A program made the translations under genes and the position numbers. The notes beneath the pieces are model-generated. The model worked only from the letters and a program-made list of their open reading frames with translations, searched no databases and had not been told where the DNA came from. 64,000 nucleotides of DNA from Bradyrhizobium sp. OK095 (GTDB lineage: Bacteria > Pseudomonadota > Alphaproteobacteria > Rhizobiales > Xanthobacteraceae). Below, piece after piece: positions 8,231-17,671 of this stretch (the first letter of the stretch is position 1; each line of letters begins with the position of its first letter). The stretch covers positions 62,001-126,000 of the forward strand of contig NZ_FOBX01000012.1 of NCBI RefSeq assembly GCF_900109945.1, read 5' to 3'.

Positions 8231-9273
8231 GCCCGCGCAAGGCCGAGAGCGAGAGCGCCATTCCGCATCCGCGCGAAACGAGACATCTGTTCGGCCATCG
8301 CGAGGCCGAGACGGCGCTGCTGACGGCTTATCGCAGCGGGCGCATCCCGCATGCCTGGCTGATCGGCGGGCCGCAGGGCATCGGCAAGGCGACGCTGGCC
8401 TATCGCATGGCGCGCTTCGTGCTCGCCCACGGCCGGCCGATGGCGCCTTCCGTGCAGAGCGCCGAAGACCTCGCGATCGATCCTGATGACGCCGTGGCGC
8501 GCCAGGTCGCAGCCGGCTCGCACGGCGGCCTTTTGACGCTGGAGCGCACCGCCAACGACCGCGGCGTGATGCGCACCGTGATCACCGTGGACGAGACGCG
8601 CGAGACGATCGGCTTCTTTGGCTCGACCGCTGCGGCGGAAGGCTGGCGCGTCTGCATCGTTGATACTGTCGACGAGCTCAATCCGAACGCGGCCAACGCG
8701 CTGCTGAAGATCCTGGAAGAACCGCCGCAGCAATCGCTGTTCCTGCTGGTGAGCCACGCGCCGGCACGCGTGCTCGCCACAATTCAGTCACGTTGCCGCA
8801 AGCTGCGCCTGCGGCCGCTCGGGACGGACGAGGTGATCGGCGCGGCTGCTGAAGCGGCCGGTCTCGCTCCGACCGACCTCGCCCTGCGCGAGGCGGCGGA
8901 GGCCTCCGAGGGCAGCGTCGCGCGGGCGCTGACGCTGCTCGGCGGGGACGCGTTGAAACTCCAGCAGCGCACGGCGTCGCTGCTGGCGCGACTGCCACAA
9001 GTCGATCCGCGCGAGTTGCACACGCTCGGCGAATCGCTGGGGACCAGCGACCGCGTCGCACTCGCGGCCTTCATCGACGGCATCGATCGCTGGATTGCCG
9101 AACGCCTGCATGCGGACGAGGCCAACGCCAACCAGAACCTGCCGCGCCTTGCGCGCCTAGCTGAGGTATGGGAAAAGATCGTCCGCGCCGCGCGCGACAC
9201 CGAAACCTACAATCTGGAGCGAAAGCCCTTGGTTTTCTCGGTGTTCGGCTGGCTGGCGGACGCAACGCGCTAG
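8227..9273 (+). CDS. holB: DNA polymerase III delta-prime subunit
   Basis: 348 residues. It is a clamp-loader subunit with an AAA+ fold: Walker A-like GGPQGIGKATLA (residues about 42-53), DTVDELNPNAANALLKILEEPP (sensor/Walker B region) and the sensor 1 area SRCRKLRLRPL. The Cys-rich zinc module of E. coli delta-prime is not evident, as is common in alphaproteobacteria. The start overlaps tmk by four bases. It lies between tmk and metG in a conserved replication/translation cluster. Confidence 0.92.
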   Translation: MSPRKAESESAIPHPRETRHLFGHREAETALLTAYRSGRIPHAWLIGGPQGIGKATLAYRMARFVLAHGRPMAPSVQSAEDLAIDPDDAVARQVAAGSHGGLLTLERTANDRGVMRTVITVDETRETIGFFGSTAAAEGWRVCIVDTVDELNPNAANALLKILEEPPQQSLFLLVSHAPARVLATIQSRCRKLRLRPLGTDEVIGAAAEAAGLAPTDLALREAAEASEGSVARALTLLGGDALKLQQRTASLLARLPQVDPRELHTLGESLGTSDRVALAAFIDGIDRWIAERLHADEANANQNLPRLARLAEVWEKIVRAARDTETYNLERKPLVFSVFGWLADATR

Positions 9274-9317
9274 GCGCATTCGTTTCCAAATTTGAGAAGT
9301 CGGTAAAGGAATTCGTC

Positions 9318-11309
9318 GTGGCAACGCGAGCTAAGAAAACCGCTAAGGGCAAGAGCAGCAAGAAGAAGGCTGCAAAGAAAGCCACGAAGAAGGCTGCGAA
9401 AGCGCTCGCGCGCAAAGCTGCCAAGACAGTCAAGAAGACGGTCAAGAAGGCGACCGCCAAGAAGGGCGTGAAGAAGAGCACCGCTAAGACGTCAAAGAAG
9501 GCCGGCAAGAAGGTTGCGAAGAAGCAGGTCGTCGCCAAGAAGGCCCCGAAGAAAAAAGCCGCTGCGAAGCCAGCCAAGGCTCCAGTGAAGAAGGCTCCAG
9601 CGAAGAAGGCAGCCAAGAAGGCAGCCGCGCCTGCTGTGATTGCCGCGCCGGCTCCTGTCGCCACGCCGCCGAAGGTCGTGAAGCCGAAGGTGTCAAAACC
9701 CAAAGCGCCGCCTGCACCGAAGCCGTCGGTTGCACCGAAGGCCGTTGCGCCCGTTGCTGTCCCTGCGCGCGACAACGCTTTCTACATCACGACCGCGATC
9801 GCCTATCCCAACGGCAGCCCGCATATCGGCCACGCCTATGAGGCGATTGCGACCGACGTGCTGGCGCGCTTTGCGCGGCTCGACGGCAAGGACGTGTTCT
9901 TCCTGACCGGCACCGACGAGCACGGTTTGAAAATGGTCCAGACCGCACAGAACGAAGGCCTGACGCCGGCCGCGCTCGCAACCCGCAACGCCGCGCGCTT
10001 CAAGGAGATGGACGAGCGTCTGAACGTGTCGTTCGACCGCTTCATTCGTACCACCGAGGAGCAGCACCATCGCTCGACCCAGGAGATCTGGCGGCGCATG
10101 GAAGCGAACGGCGACATCTATTCCGACATCTACTCCGGCTGGTACTCGGTGCGCGACGAAGCCTATTACGCCGAGGACGAGACGCGTCTGAACGACGACG
10201 GTGTGCGCCTCGGCCCGCAGGGCACGCCGGTCAGCTGGGTCGACGAGAAGAGCTACTTCTTCCGCCTCTCGTCCTATCAGGACAAGCTGCTCAAGCTCTA
10301 CGAGGACAAACCGGATTTCATCGGGCCGGACTCGCGCCGCAACGAGGTGGTGAGCTTCGTCAAAGGCGGCCTGCGCGATCTCTCGATTTCGCGCACCACC
10401 TTCGACTGGGGCGTGAAAGTGCCCGGCGACGAAGAGCACGTGATGTATGTCTGGGTCGACGCGCTGACCAACTATATTACCGGCGTCGGTTTCCCCGACG
10501 AGAGCGACAAGAACTGGGGTTATTGGCCGGCCGACGTGCACATCATCGGCAAGGACATCATCCGCTTCCATGCGGTGTACTGGCCCGCGTTCCTGATGTC
10601 GGCCGGCATCCCCGTGCAGAAGCGAGTCTACGCCCACGGCTTCCTGTTCAACAGGGGCGAGAAGATGTCGAAGTCGGTTGGCAACGTCGTCGATCCCTTC
10701 AACCTCGCCGACCAGTATGGCGTCGACCAGATGCGCTATTTCTTCCTGCGCGAGGTGCCGTTCGGACAGGACGGCAACTACAACCACGAGGCCATCGTCG
10801 CGCGCATCAACGCCGATCTCGCCAACGACCTCGGCAACCTCGCGCAGCGCTCGCTGTCGATGGTCGCCAAGCAACTCGGCGGCGTGCTGCCCGAACCCGG
10901 CGCGTTCAGCGACAACGACAAGGCGATTTTGGCGATGGCTGACGGCATGCTGGCGGCGAGCCGCGAGGCGATGGCGACGCAGCAGATCCATCACTGGCTC
11001 AACGCCGTGTGGGCTGTGGTCGCTGAGGCCAACCGCTATTTCGCGGGCGAGGCGCCGTGGGCGCTCGCCAAGACCGATCCTGCCAGGCAGAAGACGGTGC
11101 TCTATGTCACCGCCGAGGTCGTGCGCCAGATCGCAATCCTGGCCCAGCCGGCGATGCCGACCGCATCTAGCTTGCTGCTCGACAGCCTCGGTATCCCCGC
11201 GAGCGAGCGCAATTTTGCGTCGCTCGGCGGCGGCAAGCGCATCGCGCCCGGCTCGACGCTGCCGGCGCCGACGCCGGCGTTCCCGCGCTACATCGAGCCG
11301 GCAGCATAG
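9318..11309 (+). CDS. metG: Methionyl-tRNA synthetase with a histone-H1-like N-terminal tail
   Basis: 663 residues from GTG 9318, chosen for the ribosome site AAAGGA seven bases upstream and because the frame further upstream overlaps holB. Residues 1 to about 150 are Lys/Ala/Pro-rich, with AKK, KKA and PKKK-type repeats resembling histone H1 tails. The catalytic domain begins at about residue 153 (NAFYITTAIAYPNG), with HIGH at about 169 and KMSKS at about 449, then the anticodon-binding domain. No Cys zinc knuckle of the E. coli type is visible, which fits the short MetRS class. No C-terminal EMAP/Trbp111 domain is present, so the basic tail might supply general tRNA affinity. The frame is uninterrupted between tail and enzyme. 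Confidence 0.93.
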   Translation: MATRAKKTAKGKSSKKKAAKKATKKAAKALARKAAKTVKKTVKKATAKKGVKKSTAKTSKKAGKKVAKKQVVAKKAPKKKAAAKPAKAPVKKAPAKKAAKKAAAPAVIAAPAPVATPPKVVKPKVSKPKAPPAPKPSVAPKAVAPVAVPARDNAFYITTAIAYPNGSPHIGHAYEAIATDVLARFARLDGKDVFFLTGTDEHGLKMVQTAQNEGLTPAALATRNAARFKEMDERLNVSFDRFIRTTEEQHHRSTQEIWRRMEANGDIYSDIYSGWYSVRDEAYYAEDETRLNDDGVRLGPQGTPVSWVDEKSYFFRLSSYQDKLLKLYEDKPDFIGPDSRRNEVVSFVKGGLRDLSISRTTFDWGVKVPGDEEHVMYVWVDALTNYITGVGFPDESDKNWGYWPADVHIIGKDIIRFHAVYWPAFLMSAGIPVQKRVYAHGFLFNRGEKMSKSVGNVVDPFNLADQYGVDQMRYFFLREVPFGQDGNYNHEAIVARINADLANDLGNLAQRSLSMVAKQLGGVLPEPGAFSDNDKAILAMADGMLAASREAMATQQIHHWLNAVWAVVAEANRYFAGEAPWALAKTDPARQKTVLYVTAEVVRQIAILAQPAMPTASSLLLDSLGIPASERNFASLGGGKRIAPGSTLPAPTPAFPRYIEPAA

Positions 11310-11321
11310 GGCGTTTGGACA

Positions 11322-12098
11322 ATGCTGGTCGACAGTCACTGCCACCTGGATTTTCCGGACTTTGCGGACGATCTTGACGGGATCGTCTCGCGTGCGCGTG
11401 CGGCCGGCCTTACGCGCATGGTCACGATCTCGACGCGGGTACGAAAGCTCGATCAGCTTCTCGCCATCGCCGGGCGCTTCGACGACGTCTATTGCTCGGT
11501 CGGCACTCATCCGCACAATGCGGATGAGGAGGACGGCATTTCGCCGGATGAGCTGATCGCGCTGACGCAGCATCCGAAGGTCGTCGCGCTCGGCGAAGCC
11601 GGGCTCGACTATTTCTACGACGACGGCTCGCCCGAGGCGCAGGCGAGGGGTTTTCGCGCCCACATCGCCGCCGCTCGCGCCACCGGCCTGCCGCTCGTGA
11701 TCCACACTCGCGAGGCCGATGAGGATTGCGCCCGTATCCTGGAAGAGGAGGCGGCCAAGGGATCGTTTAACGCCGTGCTGCATTGTTACACCGGCGGGCG
11801 CGAACTGGCGCTGAAGGCGGTGTCGCTCGGGCTCTATATCGGCTTCACGGGAATCCTGACCTTCAAGAAGTCGGAGGCCCTGCGCGCGCTCGCGGCTGAA
11901 TTACCGTCGGACCGTATTCTGGTTGAAACAGACTCGCCCTATCTTGCACCCGGCAAGTTTCGGGGCAAACGCAACGAGCCGGCCTATGTGGTTGAGGTCG
12001 CCAAAGTGCTCGCCGAAACCCGCGGCGTGTCGCTCGATGAGATCTCACGCCAGACCACAGAAAACTTCTTCCGCCTGTTTTCCAAGGTGAAAGCTTGA
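11322..12098 (+). CDS. TatD-family metal-dependent deoxyribonuclease/hydrolase
   Basis: 258 residues. The TatD/YcfH TIM barrel shows VDSHCHLDF (metal ligands HxH), GEAGLDYFYD, PLVIHTREADED, LHCYTGG and ETDSPYLAPGKFRGKRNEP at the expected spacing. These enzymes act as 3'-5' exonucleases or D-aminoacyl-tRNA-related hydrolases. It starts 13 bases after metG and ends 14 before the MBL gene, so it is part of the same operon. metG followed by tatD is a widespread order. Confidence 0.92.
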   Translation: MLVDSHCHLDFPDFADDLDGIVSRARAAGLTRMVTISTRVRKLDQLLAIAGRFDDVYCSVGTHPHNADEEDGISPDELIALTQHPKVVALGEAGLDYFYDDGSPEAQARGFRAHIAAARATGLPLVIHTREADEDCARILEEEAAKGSFNAVLHCYTGGRELALKAVSLGLYIGFTGILTFKKSEALRALAAELPSDRILVETDSPYLAPGKFRGKRNEPAYVVEVAKVLAETRGVSLDEISRQTTENFFRLFSKVKA

Positions 12099-12111
12099 GA
12101 CTGGAAGCCGC

Positions 12112-12909
12112 ATGACTCTGACGCTGACGATCCTGGGTTGCGGCTCCTCCGCCGGCGTGCCGCGCCCGGCGCTCGGCTGGGGCGCCTGCGATCCCAATAA
12201 CCCAAAAAACCGCCGCCGCCGCTGCTCGATGATGGTGGAAAAGACGTCAAGCCACGGAACCACGCGCATCGTGATCGACACCTCGCCCGATCTGCGCGAG
12301 CAACTGATCGACACCAATGTCGATCATATCGACGCGGTGTTCCTGACGCACGAGCACGCCGACCAGACCCACGGCATGGACGACCTGCGCTCGGTCGTGC
12401 TCCACATGCGCAAGCGGATTCCAGTCTATTTCAACCAGTCGACCGCGAAAGACATGATGGCGCGGTTCTCCTATTGCTTCATCTCGCCCGAGGGCAGCGA
12501 CTATCCGCCGATCCTCAGCCGGCATTCGATCGAGGCCGGCGAAAGCCAGGTCATCAGCGGCAAGGGCGGCGACGTCACCATGACTGCCTTCCTGGTCCAG
12601 CACGGCCAGATCCCGGCACTCGGCTATCGCATCGGCAACGCCGCCTACACGCCCGATCTCAACGACATCCCGCCCGAGAGTTTTGGCGCGCTGGAAAACC
12701 TCGACCTCTGGATTGTCGACGGCTTGCGCTACCAAAGCCACTCCAGCCATTTCAGCATCAGTGATGCGCTGTCCTGGATCGAGCGCTTCAAGCCGAAGCG
12801 CGCGGTCATCACCAATATGACCGCCGACGTCGACTACGAGGTGATACGGCAATCGCTGCCATCAGGCGTTGTGCCGGCTTACGACGGTATGCGGCTGGAG
12901 ACGCACTGA
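12112..12909 (+). CDS. Metallo-beta-lactamase-fold hydrolase (PhnP-like)
   Basis: 265 residues. The N-terminal LGCGSSAGVPRP and the metal motif LTHEHADQTHG (HxHxDH type) identify an MBL-fold phosphodiesterase close to PhnP and the RNase Z-like group; later ligands are probably D in YTPDLND and H in the YQSHSSHFS segment. The protein may hydrolyse a cyclic phosphodiester; the true substrate is not known. It is last in the tmk-holB-metG-tatD run. Confidence 0.88.
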   Translation: MTLTLTILGCGSSAGVPRPALGWGACDPNNPKNRRRRCSMMVEKTSSHGTTRIVIDTSPDLREQLIDTNVDHIDAVFLTHEHADQTHGMDDLRSVVLHMRKRIPVYFNQSTAKDMMARFSYCFISPEGSDYPPILSRHSIEAGESQVISGKGGDVTMTAFLVQHGQIPALGYRIGNAAYTPDLNDIPPESFGALENLDLWIVDGLRYQSHSSHFSISDALSWIERFKPKRAVITNMTADVDYEVIRQSLPSGVVPAYDGMRLETH

Positions 12910-12927
12910 GCCTATCCAGTGGAAATT

Positions 12928-12942
12928 TGCCGCAAGGCGGCA
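12928..12942 (+). terminator. Possible terminator hairpin after the MBL hydrolase
   Basis: A six-base perfect stem, TGCCGC-aag-GCGGCA, lies 19 bases after the stop codon. There is no clear T run behind it, so its role in termination is uncertain. Confidence 0.3.
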
Positions 12943-13053
12943 TGCTCCTTGCTTTCGCGAGCCCCATCGTGTTGGTCTAACGTCTGAAGGACAGGCGTTG
13001 GCAGGTGGCGATAATCAAGCTTGATTGCGCCGCAGGATGAGGATGGGGGCCGC

Positions 13054-13641
13054 GTGGCAGGGCACGGCGATGACGTAAATTCTGTTGGACCGGTCCGGCG
13101 CGCTCTGGATCTGCTTTACCTCGGCTCGGGCATCGCGGCCGGCGTGTTCATGGTCGCGATCTTCGCCATCATGATGGTGATGTCGGTCGGGCGGCAGTTT
13201 GCGCTCAACATTCCGGCCGGTGATGATTTCGCATCCTGGTGCATGGCGGCGATGGCTTTTCTCGGCCTCGCACACACCTTCAAACGCGGCGAGATGATCC
13301 GCGTCGGCCTGCTGCTCGAGCACCTGCACGGGCGGACCAAGCAGATCGCGGAGATCGTGGCGCTCGGGATTGCGACCGCCTTCATCCTCTACTTCACCCG
13401 GCATGCGTTGCAGATGACGTACGATTCCTGGCGCTTCAACGACGTGGCTCAAGGTGTCGTCGCGCTTCCGCTCTGGATTCCCCAGCTCGGTTTCGCCGGC
13501 GGCCTCGTGATCCTGTCGATCGCGCTGATCGACGAATTGGTCAATGTCGTCGGCGGCAATCGGCCGAGCTACGAGAAGGGTTCGCCGGACGAGACGCCGG
13601 AAGAATTCGTCGAGCGCATCTCGCAGGGCGGCGGAGGTTGA
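13054..13641 (+). CDS. TRAP transporter small permease (DctQ type), system 1
   Basis: 195 residues from GTG 13054, with GGGGG upstream; TTG 13021 is the alternative start. It has four predicted membrane segments (IAAGVFMVAIFAIMMVMSV first) and the DctQ features WCMAAMAFLGLAHTFKRGEMIRVGLL. It is the small integral subunit that bridges the permease in periplasmic-binding-protein-dependent, ion-driven uptake of organic acids. The large permease starts three bases after its stop. Confidence 0.85.
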   Translation: MAGHGDDVNSVGPVRRALDLLYLGSGIAAGVFMVAIFAIMMVMSVGRQFALNIPAGDDFASWCMAAMAFLGLAHTFKRGEMIRVGLLLEHLHGRTKQIAEIVALGIATAFILYFTRHALQMTYDSWRFNDVAQGVVALPLWIPQLGFAGGLVILSIALIDELVNVVGGNRPSYEKGSPDETPEEFVERISQGGGG

Positions 13642-13643
13642 GC

Positions 13644-14957
13644 ATGGCCAATCTCGGCATGATCGAGCTCTCCTTCGTCCTGCTCGGCGTCATGATCCTG
13701 CTGCTCGGAAGCGGCGTCTGGATCGCGGTTTCGCTCGGGCTCGTCGGCTTCGTGGCGATGGCGCTGACCACGAGCCTGCCGCTCGGCTCGGTGCTTGCGA
13801 CCACCACCTGGAGCGCGAGCTCGTCCTGGACGCTGGCTGCGCTGCCGCTGTTCATCTGGATGGGCGAGATCCTCTTCCGCACCAAATTGTCGGAGGAGAT
13901 GTTTCGCGGCCTGTCGCCCTGGGTGCAGTGGCTGCCGGGACGGCTGACGCATGTGAACGTGATCGGCTGCGGCATCTTCGCGGCGGTGTCGGGGTCCTCG
14001 GCAGCAACTTGTGCGACCATCGGCAAGATCGCGTTGCCCGAGCTCGACAAGCGCGGCTACGACAAGGGCCTGAGTCTCGGCTCACTCGCTGGCTCCGGCA
14101 CGCTCGGTCTGCTGATCCCGCCCTCGATTCCGATGGTCGTCTACGCCGTCACGGCAAACGTCTCCGTGCTTCAGGTGTTCCTCGGCGGCTTCCTGCCGGG
14201 TGTGCTCGTGATGGTGCTCTATTCCGGCTACATCATCATCTGGTCGCTGTTGAACCCGAGCAAGGTCCCGCCGCGCGATCCACCGATGTCGTTCCGCCGG
14301 AAGCTGCAGGAGTCCGCCAAGCTCGCTCCGTGTATGCTGCTGATCCTCGCCGTCTTCCTCTCGCTCGTGCTCGGCTTTGCGACCGCGACCGAATGTGCGG
14401 CCTGGGGTGTCAGCGGCGCGATCGTGCTGGCGTGGTGGAGCGGCACGCTGACGCGCAAGAACTTCCTCGAAAGCATCATGAGCGCGACGCGTCTGACCTG
14501 CATGATCATGCTGATTCTGGCGGGCGCGGCCTACACCACGGCGGCGATGGCCTATACCGGAATCCCTGCGGCGCTCGCCACCTGGGTGCAGGGGCAGCAG
14601 CTCACGCCCGGCATGCTCGCGCTGTATCTGAGCATCATGTACATCATCCTGGGATGCCTGATCGACGGCATTTCGATGATTGTGCTGACGGCCGTCATCG
14701 TGCTGCCGATGGTCAAGCAGGCCGGCCTCGATCTGGTCTGGTTCGGCGTCTATCTCATCATCCATGTCGAGATGGCGCAGATCACGCCGCCGGTCGGCTT
14801 CAACCTGTTCGTGCTCCAGAACATGAGCGGCCGCGACACCTTTACGGTTGCGCGCGCGGCATTTCCGTTCTTCGTGCTGCTGCTGGCCGCTGTGTTCATC
14901 ATCACCGAATATCCGCAGATCGTGCTGTATCTGCCAAAACTCGCTTTTCCCGATTGA
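13644..14957 (+). CDS. TRAP transporter large permease (DctM type), system 1
   Basis: 437 residues with about 12 hydrophobic segments. DctM hallmarks include GSGTLGLLIPPSIPMVVYAV and the C-terminal ITPPVGFNLFVLQ. The residues KQAGLDLVWFGVYL correspond to the conserved loop before the last helices. It catalyses the sodium- or proton-coupled transport step. It sits between dctQ and the binding-protein gene in a compact operon with the order Q-M-P. Confidence 0.92.
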   Translation: MANLGMIELSFVLLGVMILLLGSGVWIAVSLGLVGFVAMALTTSLPLGSVLATTTWSASSSWTLAALPLFIWMGEILFRTKLSEEMFRGLSPWVQWLPGRLTHVNVIGCGIFAAVSGSSAATCATIGKIALPELDKRGYDKGLSLGSLAGSGTLGLLIPPSIPMVVYAVTANVSVLQVFLGGFLPGVLVMVLYSGYIIIWSLLNPSKVPPRDPPMSFRRKLQESAKLAPCMLLILAVFLSLVLGFATATECAAWGVSGAIVLAWWSGTLTRKNFLESIMSATRLTCMIMLILAGAAYTTAAMAYTGIPAALATWVQGQQLTPGMLALYLSIMYIILGCLIDGISMIVLTAVIVLPMVKQAGLDLVWFGVYLIIHVEMAQITPPVGFNLFVLQNMSGRDTFTVARAAFPFFVLLLAAVFIITEYPQIVLYLPKLAFPD

Positions 14958-14995
14958 TCCACCAGCCTTTGATTTTGACCGTGAGGAGAAGTCCG

Positions 14996-15973
14996 ATGAA
15001 GTCTCGTTTCGTCCGCGCAAGCCTGATTGCCGGCGCCATGCTGGCCGCAACGCCGGCTTTGGCCCAGACCAAATGGAATCTGCCGGCGGCATATCCCTCC
15101 GACAATCCGCATTCGGAGAACCTGGTCGCCTTCGCCAAGGACGTCGACGCTGCGACGTCCGGCAAGCTTCTGATCACGGTTCATCCGGGAGCATCGCTGT
15201 TCAAGGCGCCCGACATCAAGCGCGCGGTGGTGACCGGACAGGCGCAGATGGGCGAGGTCCTGCTGTCGATCCATGAGAACGAGGATCCGATCTACGGCGT
15301 GGACGTCGTGCCGTTCCTTGCGACCAGCTTCCCCCAGGCGATGAAATTGTATCAGGCGTCAAAGCCGCTGATCGAAAAGAAGCTGGACGCGCAGGGTCTC
15401 AAGCTCCTGTTCGTCGTGCCGTGGGCGCCGCAGGGCGTCTATGTCAACAAGCCGCTGGCCACGATCGAGGACATGAAGGGGCTGAAATGGCGCGCCTACA
15501 ATGTCGGGACTGCGCGCATCGGCGAGCTGGTCGGCGCCCAGTCGGTCACCATCCAGGCGGCCGAGCTGCCGCAGGCGCTTGCGACCGGCGTCGTCAACTC
15601 GTTCATGTCGTCGGGCGGCACCGGCTACGATTCCAAGGCCTGGGAGTCGCTGAAATATTTCTATGACGTGCAGGCCTGGATCCCGAAGGACTACACCTTC
15701 GTCAACAAGGCTGCGTTCGAGGCGCTCGACAAGCCCACGCAGGACGCCATCCTGAAGGCCGCCGCTACCGCCGAGACGCGCGGCTGGAAGGCCTGGGAAG
15801 ATAAGGCCAGCTGGTATCTCGATCAGCTCAAGGCCAAGGGCATGGCGGTCGAGGCACCGAGCCCGGCCCTGAAGGCCGGCTTCCAGAAGGTCGGCGATCA
15901 GCTCACCGCCGACTGGCTCAAGAAGGCCGGCGCTGACGGCCAGGCGGTGGTCGACGCTTACAAGAAGATGTGA
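14996..15973 (+). CDS. TRAP transporter substrate-binding protein (DctP type), system 1
   Basis: 325 residues, with a strong ribosome site (GTGAGGAGAAG). A Sec signal peptide ends ATPALAQ-TKW. The mature part has the DctP fold, with the LKWRAYNVGTARIGELVGA segment carrying the conserved Arg that contacts a substrate carboxylate. It gives the system its specificity; the ligand cannot be read from sequence. It is followed by a strong hairpin. Confidence 0.9.
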   Translation: MKSRFVRASLIAGAMLAATPALAQTKWNLPAAYPSDNPHSENLVAFAKDVDAATSGKLLITVHPGASLFKAPDIKRAVVTGQAQMGEVLLSIHENEDPIYGVDVVPFLATSFPQAMKLYQASKPLIEKKLDAQGLKLLFVVPWAPQGVYVNKPLATIEDMKGLKWRAYNVGTARIGELVGAQSVTIQAAELPQALATGVVNSFMSSGGTGYDSKAWESLKYFYDVQAWIPKDYTFVNKAAFEALDKPTQDAILKAAATAETRGWKAWEDKASWYLDQLKAKGMAVEAPSPALKAGFQKVGDQLTADWLKKAGADGQAVVDAYKKM

Positions 15974-15985
15974 CGGAGCCTGGCG

Positions 15986-16012
15986 GCGCGAGCGGGCAGG
16001 GTCCGCTCGCGC
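15986..16012. terminator. Strong hairpin, probable bidirectional terminator
   Basis: A perfect ten-base stem, GCGCGAGCGG / CCGCTCGCGC, with a seven-base loop lies between the stops of the convergent TRAP binding-protein and autotransporter genes. TTCCTATC follows on the plus strand. Position and stem strength fit termination of both transcripts. Confidence 0.6.
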
Positions 16013-16018
16013 TTCCTA

Positions 16019-17431
16019 TCACCACGCGTAGCGCAGCACGGCTTTGCCGGTGTAAGAGCGCATCAGGCTCGACACCTCGCTGTCGAAGTTCGCCGAGGCG
16101 GACCAGCCGTTCACGGCGCGCAGCTCGACTGCGATGCCGGTCAGCGCTGCGTTCGGCGCGAACGCCATACCGCCCGCGACAGATCCCTGACCGGGCAGGG
16201 ACTGGAACGCCGTCGGGATCGATTGCCCCGCGCTGAAATCGTGCGCCCAGGCGAGCCGTCCGCGCAAATTCACCACGCTTCCCAGCAAGGCAAGCGACGT
16301 GCTCGTGCGCAAGCCGAGCTCGGTGCGGCTATCCGTAAAACTGTCGCCGCCGGTCGCGGCCGAGAACGCATTGGCTCCATCAGGCGGATGCGCCGCATTG
16401 GTGGAGGAGGGCAGGCGGAAGGTGGTGACCTGCGCCGCTGCGTAGGGCGTGATGCCGAGCCAGCGCGCGGCAAAACGATAGCCGCCTTCCAGACGGCCGG
16501 AATAGGCGTTGGCGTTGACCGCCGCGGCAAACTGATCGGAGCCGGACGGCGTCACCGGATGATCGTTGCTGATGGCTTGCCAGCCATAGGCGAGACCGGT
16601 CGCGACGTAGGCCGATCCGATTGCATGCCGGACGAAGGCGCCGGCCTGGAATAGATCGGAGCGGCCGCTGGAAAAATTGTTGGCAAAGCCGGTGCCGCCC
16701 CCGGCCAGCGCAAAGCCCATTCTGGTCTGCGGCGAGAGCGAATAATCGGCGCCGACCACGGTGCCAAAACTGCGGCTGGTCGAGCCGGCGTTTCCGGTCG
16801 AGATCTGCGAGCCGCCAAAGCCGGCCGCCCAGACGCTCCAGTGCGGAGCTGCGAGCGAGGGTCTGCCGTAGATGGCTCCATAGGCCTCGCGGCCGATGCC
16901 GCCATGCGTTGGGTCATTGCCCATATCGGTGTAGGCGGCGAGCTCTGCGTCGAGTTCGGCCGGGCCGATGCCGCGACCATCGATGGCGGGATCGAGCATG
17001 GCCTGGGTGAATTGCGTCATCGCCAGAAACGTCGCTTGCGCCGTCTCGGTATGCGTGGCGCTATCGGAGCCGCCGCCAAAGGCCTGCCGCATGCCGAACC
17101 GCGCCGCGCCGGCAAGGCCCGGGGGCTCGGCGTTCCAGCCATAGTTCGGCTGCGGGCCGCCGGCGCCACCACTGCCACCACCGAACGGCGCTCCACCAAA
17201 ACCGGAGGCCTGCGGGCCGCCGAACATGGGGCCACCCATGCCGCCAAAATTGTTGCCACCGCCGAAATTATTGAAACCGTTGCCGGGCGCGTTCGGACCC
17301 GGGGGGCCAAAATTCTCGGCGCCCCCGAACGCGCCGAACTCGCGGACGGCTTGCGCTTCTGCCGCGCGCGGCAGCAGCAGTCCGGTCATCAATAGCAGCA
17401 GCGCCAGACGCGCACGCACGTCTGTGCTCAC
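16019..17431 (-). CDS. Autotransporter-barrel outer-membrane protein with Gly-rich passenger
   Basis: 470 residues. The signal peptide ends PRAAEA-QAV. Residues about 30-95 are an extreme Gly/Asn/Phe/Pro-rich stretch (FGGGNNFGGMGGPMFGG). From about residue 195 (HWSVWAAGFGG) to the end is an autotransporter beta-domain of about 275 residues, ending in alternating hydrophobics and a terminal Trp (KAVLRYAW), the usual recognition end for BAM. The passenger is short (about 165 residues), so it may be a barrel-type surface protein rather than a classical adhesin. It is convergent with the TRAP system 1 operon. Confidence 0.85.
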   Translation of the reverse strand: MSTDVRARLALLLLMTGLLLPRAAEAQAVREFGAFGGAENFGPPGPNAPGNGFNNFGGGNNFGGMGGPMFGGPQASGFGGAPFGGGSGGAGGPQPNYGWNAEPPGLAGAARFGMRQAFGGGSDSATHTETAQATFLAMTQFTQAMLDPAIDGRGIGPAELDAELAAYTDMGNDPTHGGIGREAYGAIYGRPSLAAPHWSVWAAGFGGSQISTGNAGSTSRSFGTVVGADYSLSPQTRMGFALAGGGTGFANNFSSGRSDLFQAGAFVRHAIGSAYVATGLAYGWQAISNDHPVTPSGSDQFAAAVNANAYSGRLEGGYRFAARWLGITPYAAAQVTTFRLPSSTNAAHPPDGANAFSAATGGDSFTDSRTELGLRTSTSLALLGSVVNLRGRLAWAHDFSAGQSIPTAFQSLPGQGSVAGGMAFAPNAALTGIAVELRAVNGWSASANFDSEVSSLMRSYTGKAVLRYAW

Positions 17432-17671
17432 GACACCAACCGCATGAAGCGCCCCAACAGCGCCGGTCGCCAGCCGCGCAGCCTGCGCGGCGAATCATGT
17501 GGAATCAGCGAATCCGACGAAGCTGAATCGTAAATGCGTCTCTAATGTTTTCCAATCTTTTCTTGTCGTGTCCCGACGTCGTCAAACCCACGCAATCGGT
17601 TTCAGGACAGCACAGAACGACCGTACAAACACGGCGTTTGTTTCCAAATATTTCTGGTGTCGCGACAGAGC

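Noticed and set aside
9318..9770. Lys-rich MetRS tail as a separate histone-like gene
   Set aside because: There is no stop between tail and enzyme and no good start codon with a ribosome site next to the catalytic domain.
9693..11783. A 696-residue open frame antisense to metG and tatD
   Set aside because: Its composition is Arg/His/Gly/Asp-rich, as expected from the complement of a GC-rich gene; it has no recognisable domain and covers a certain MetRS gene.
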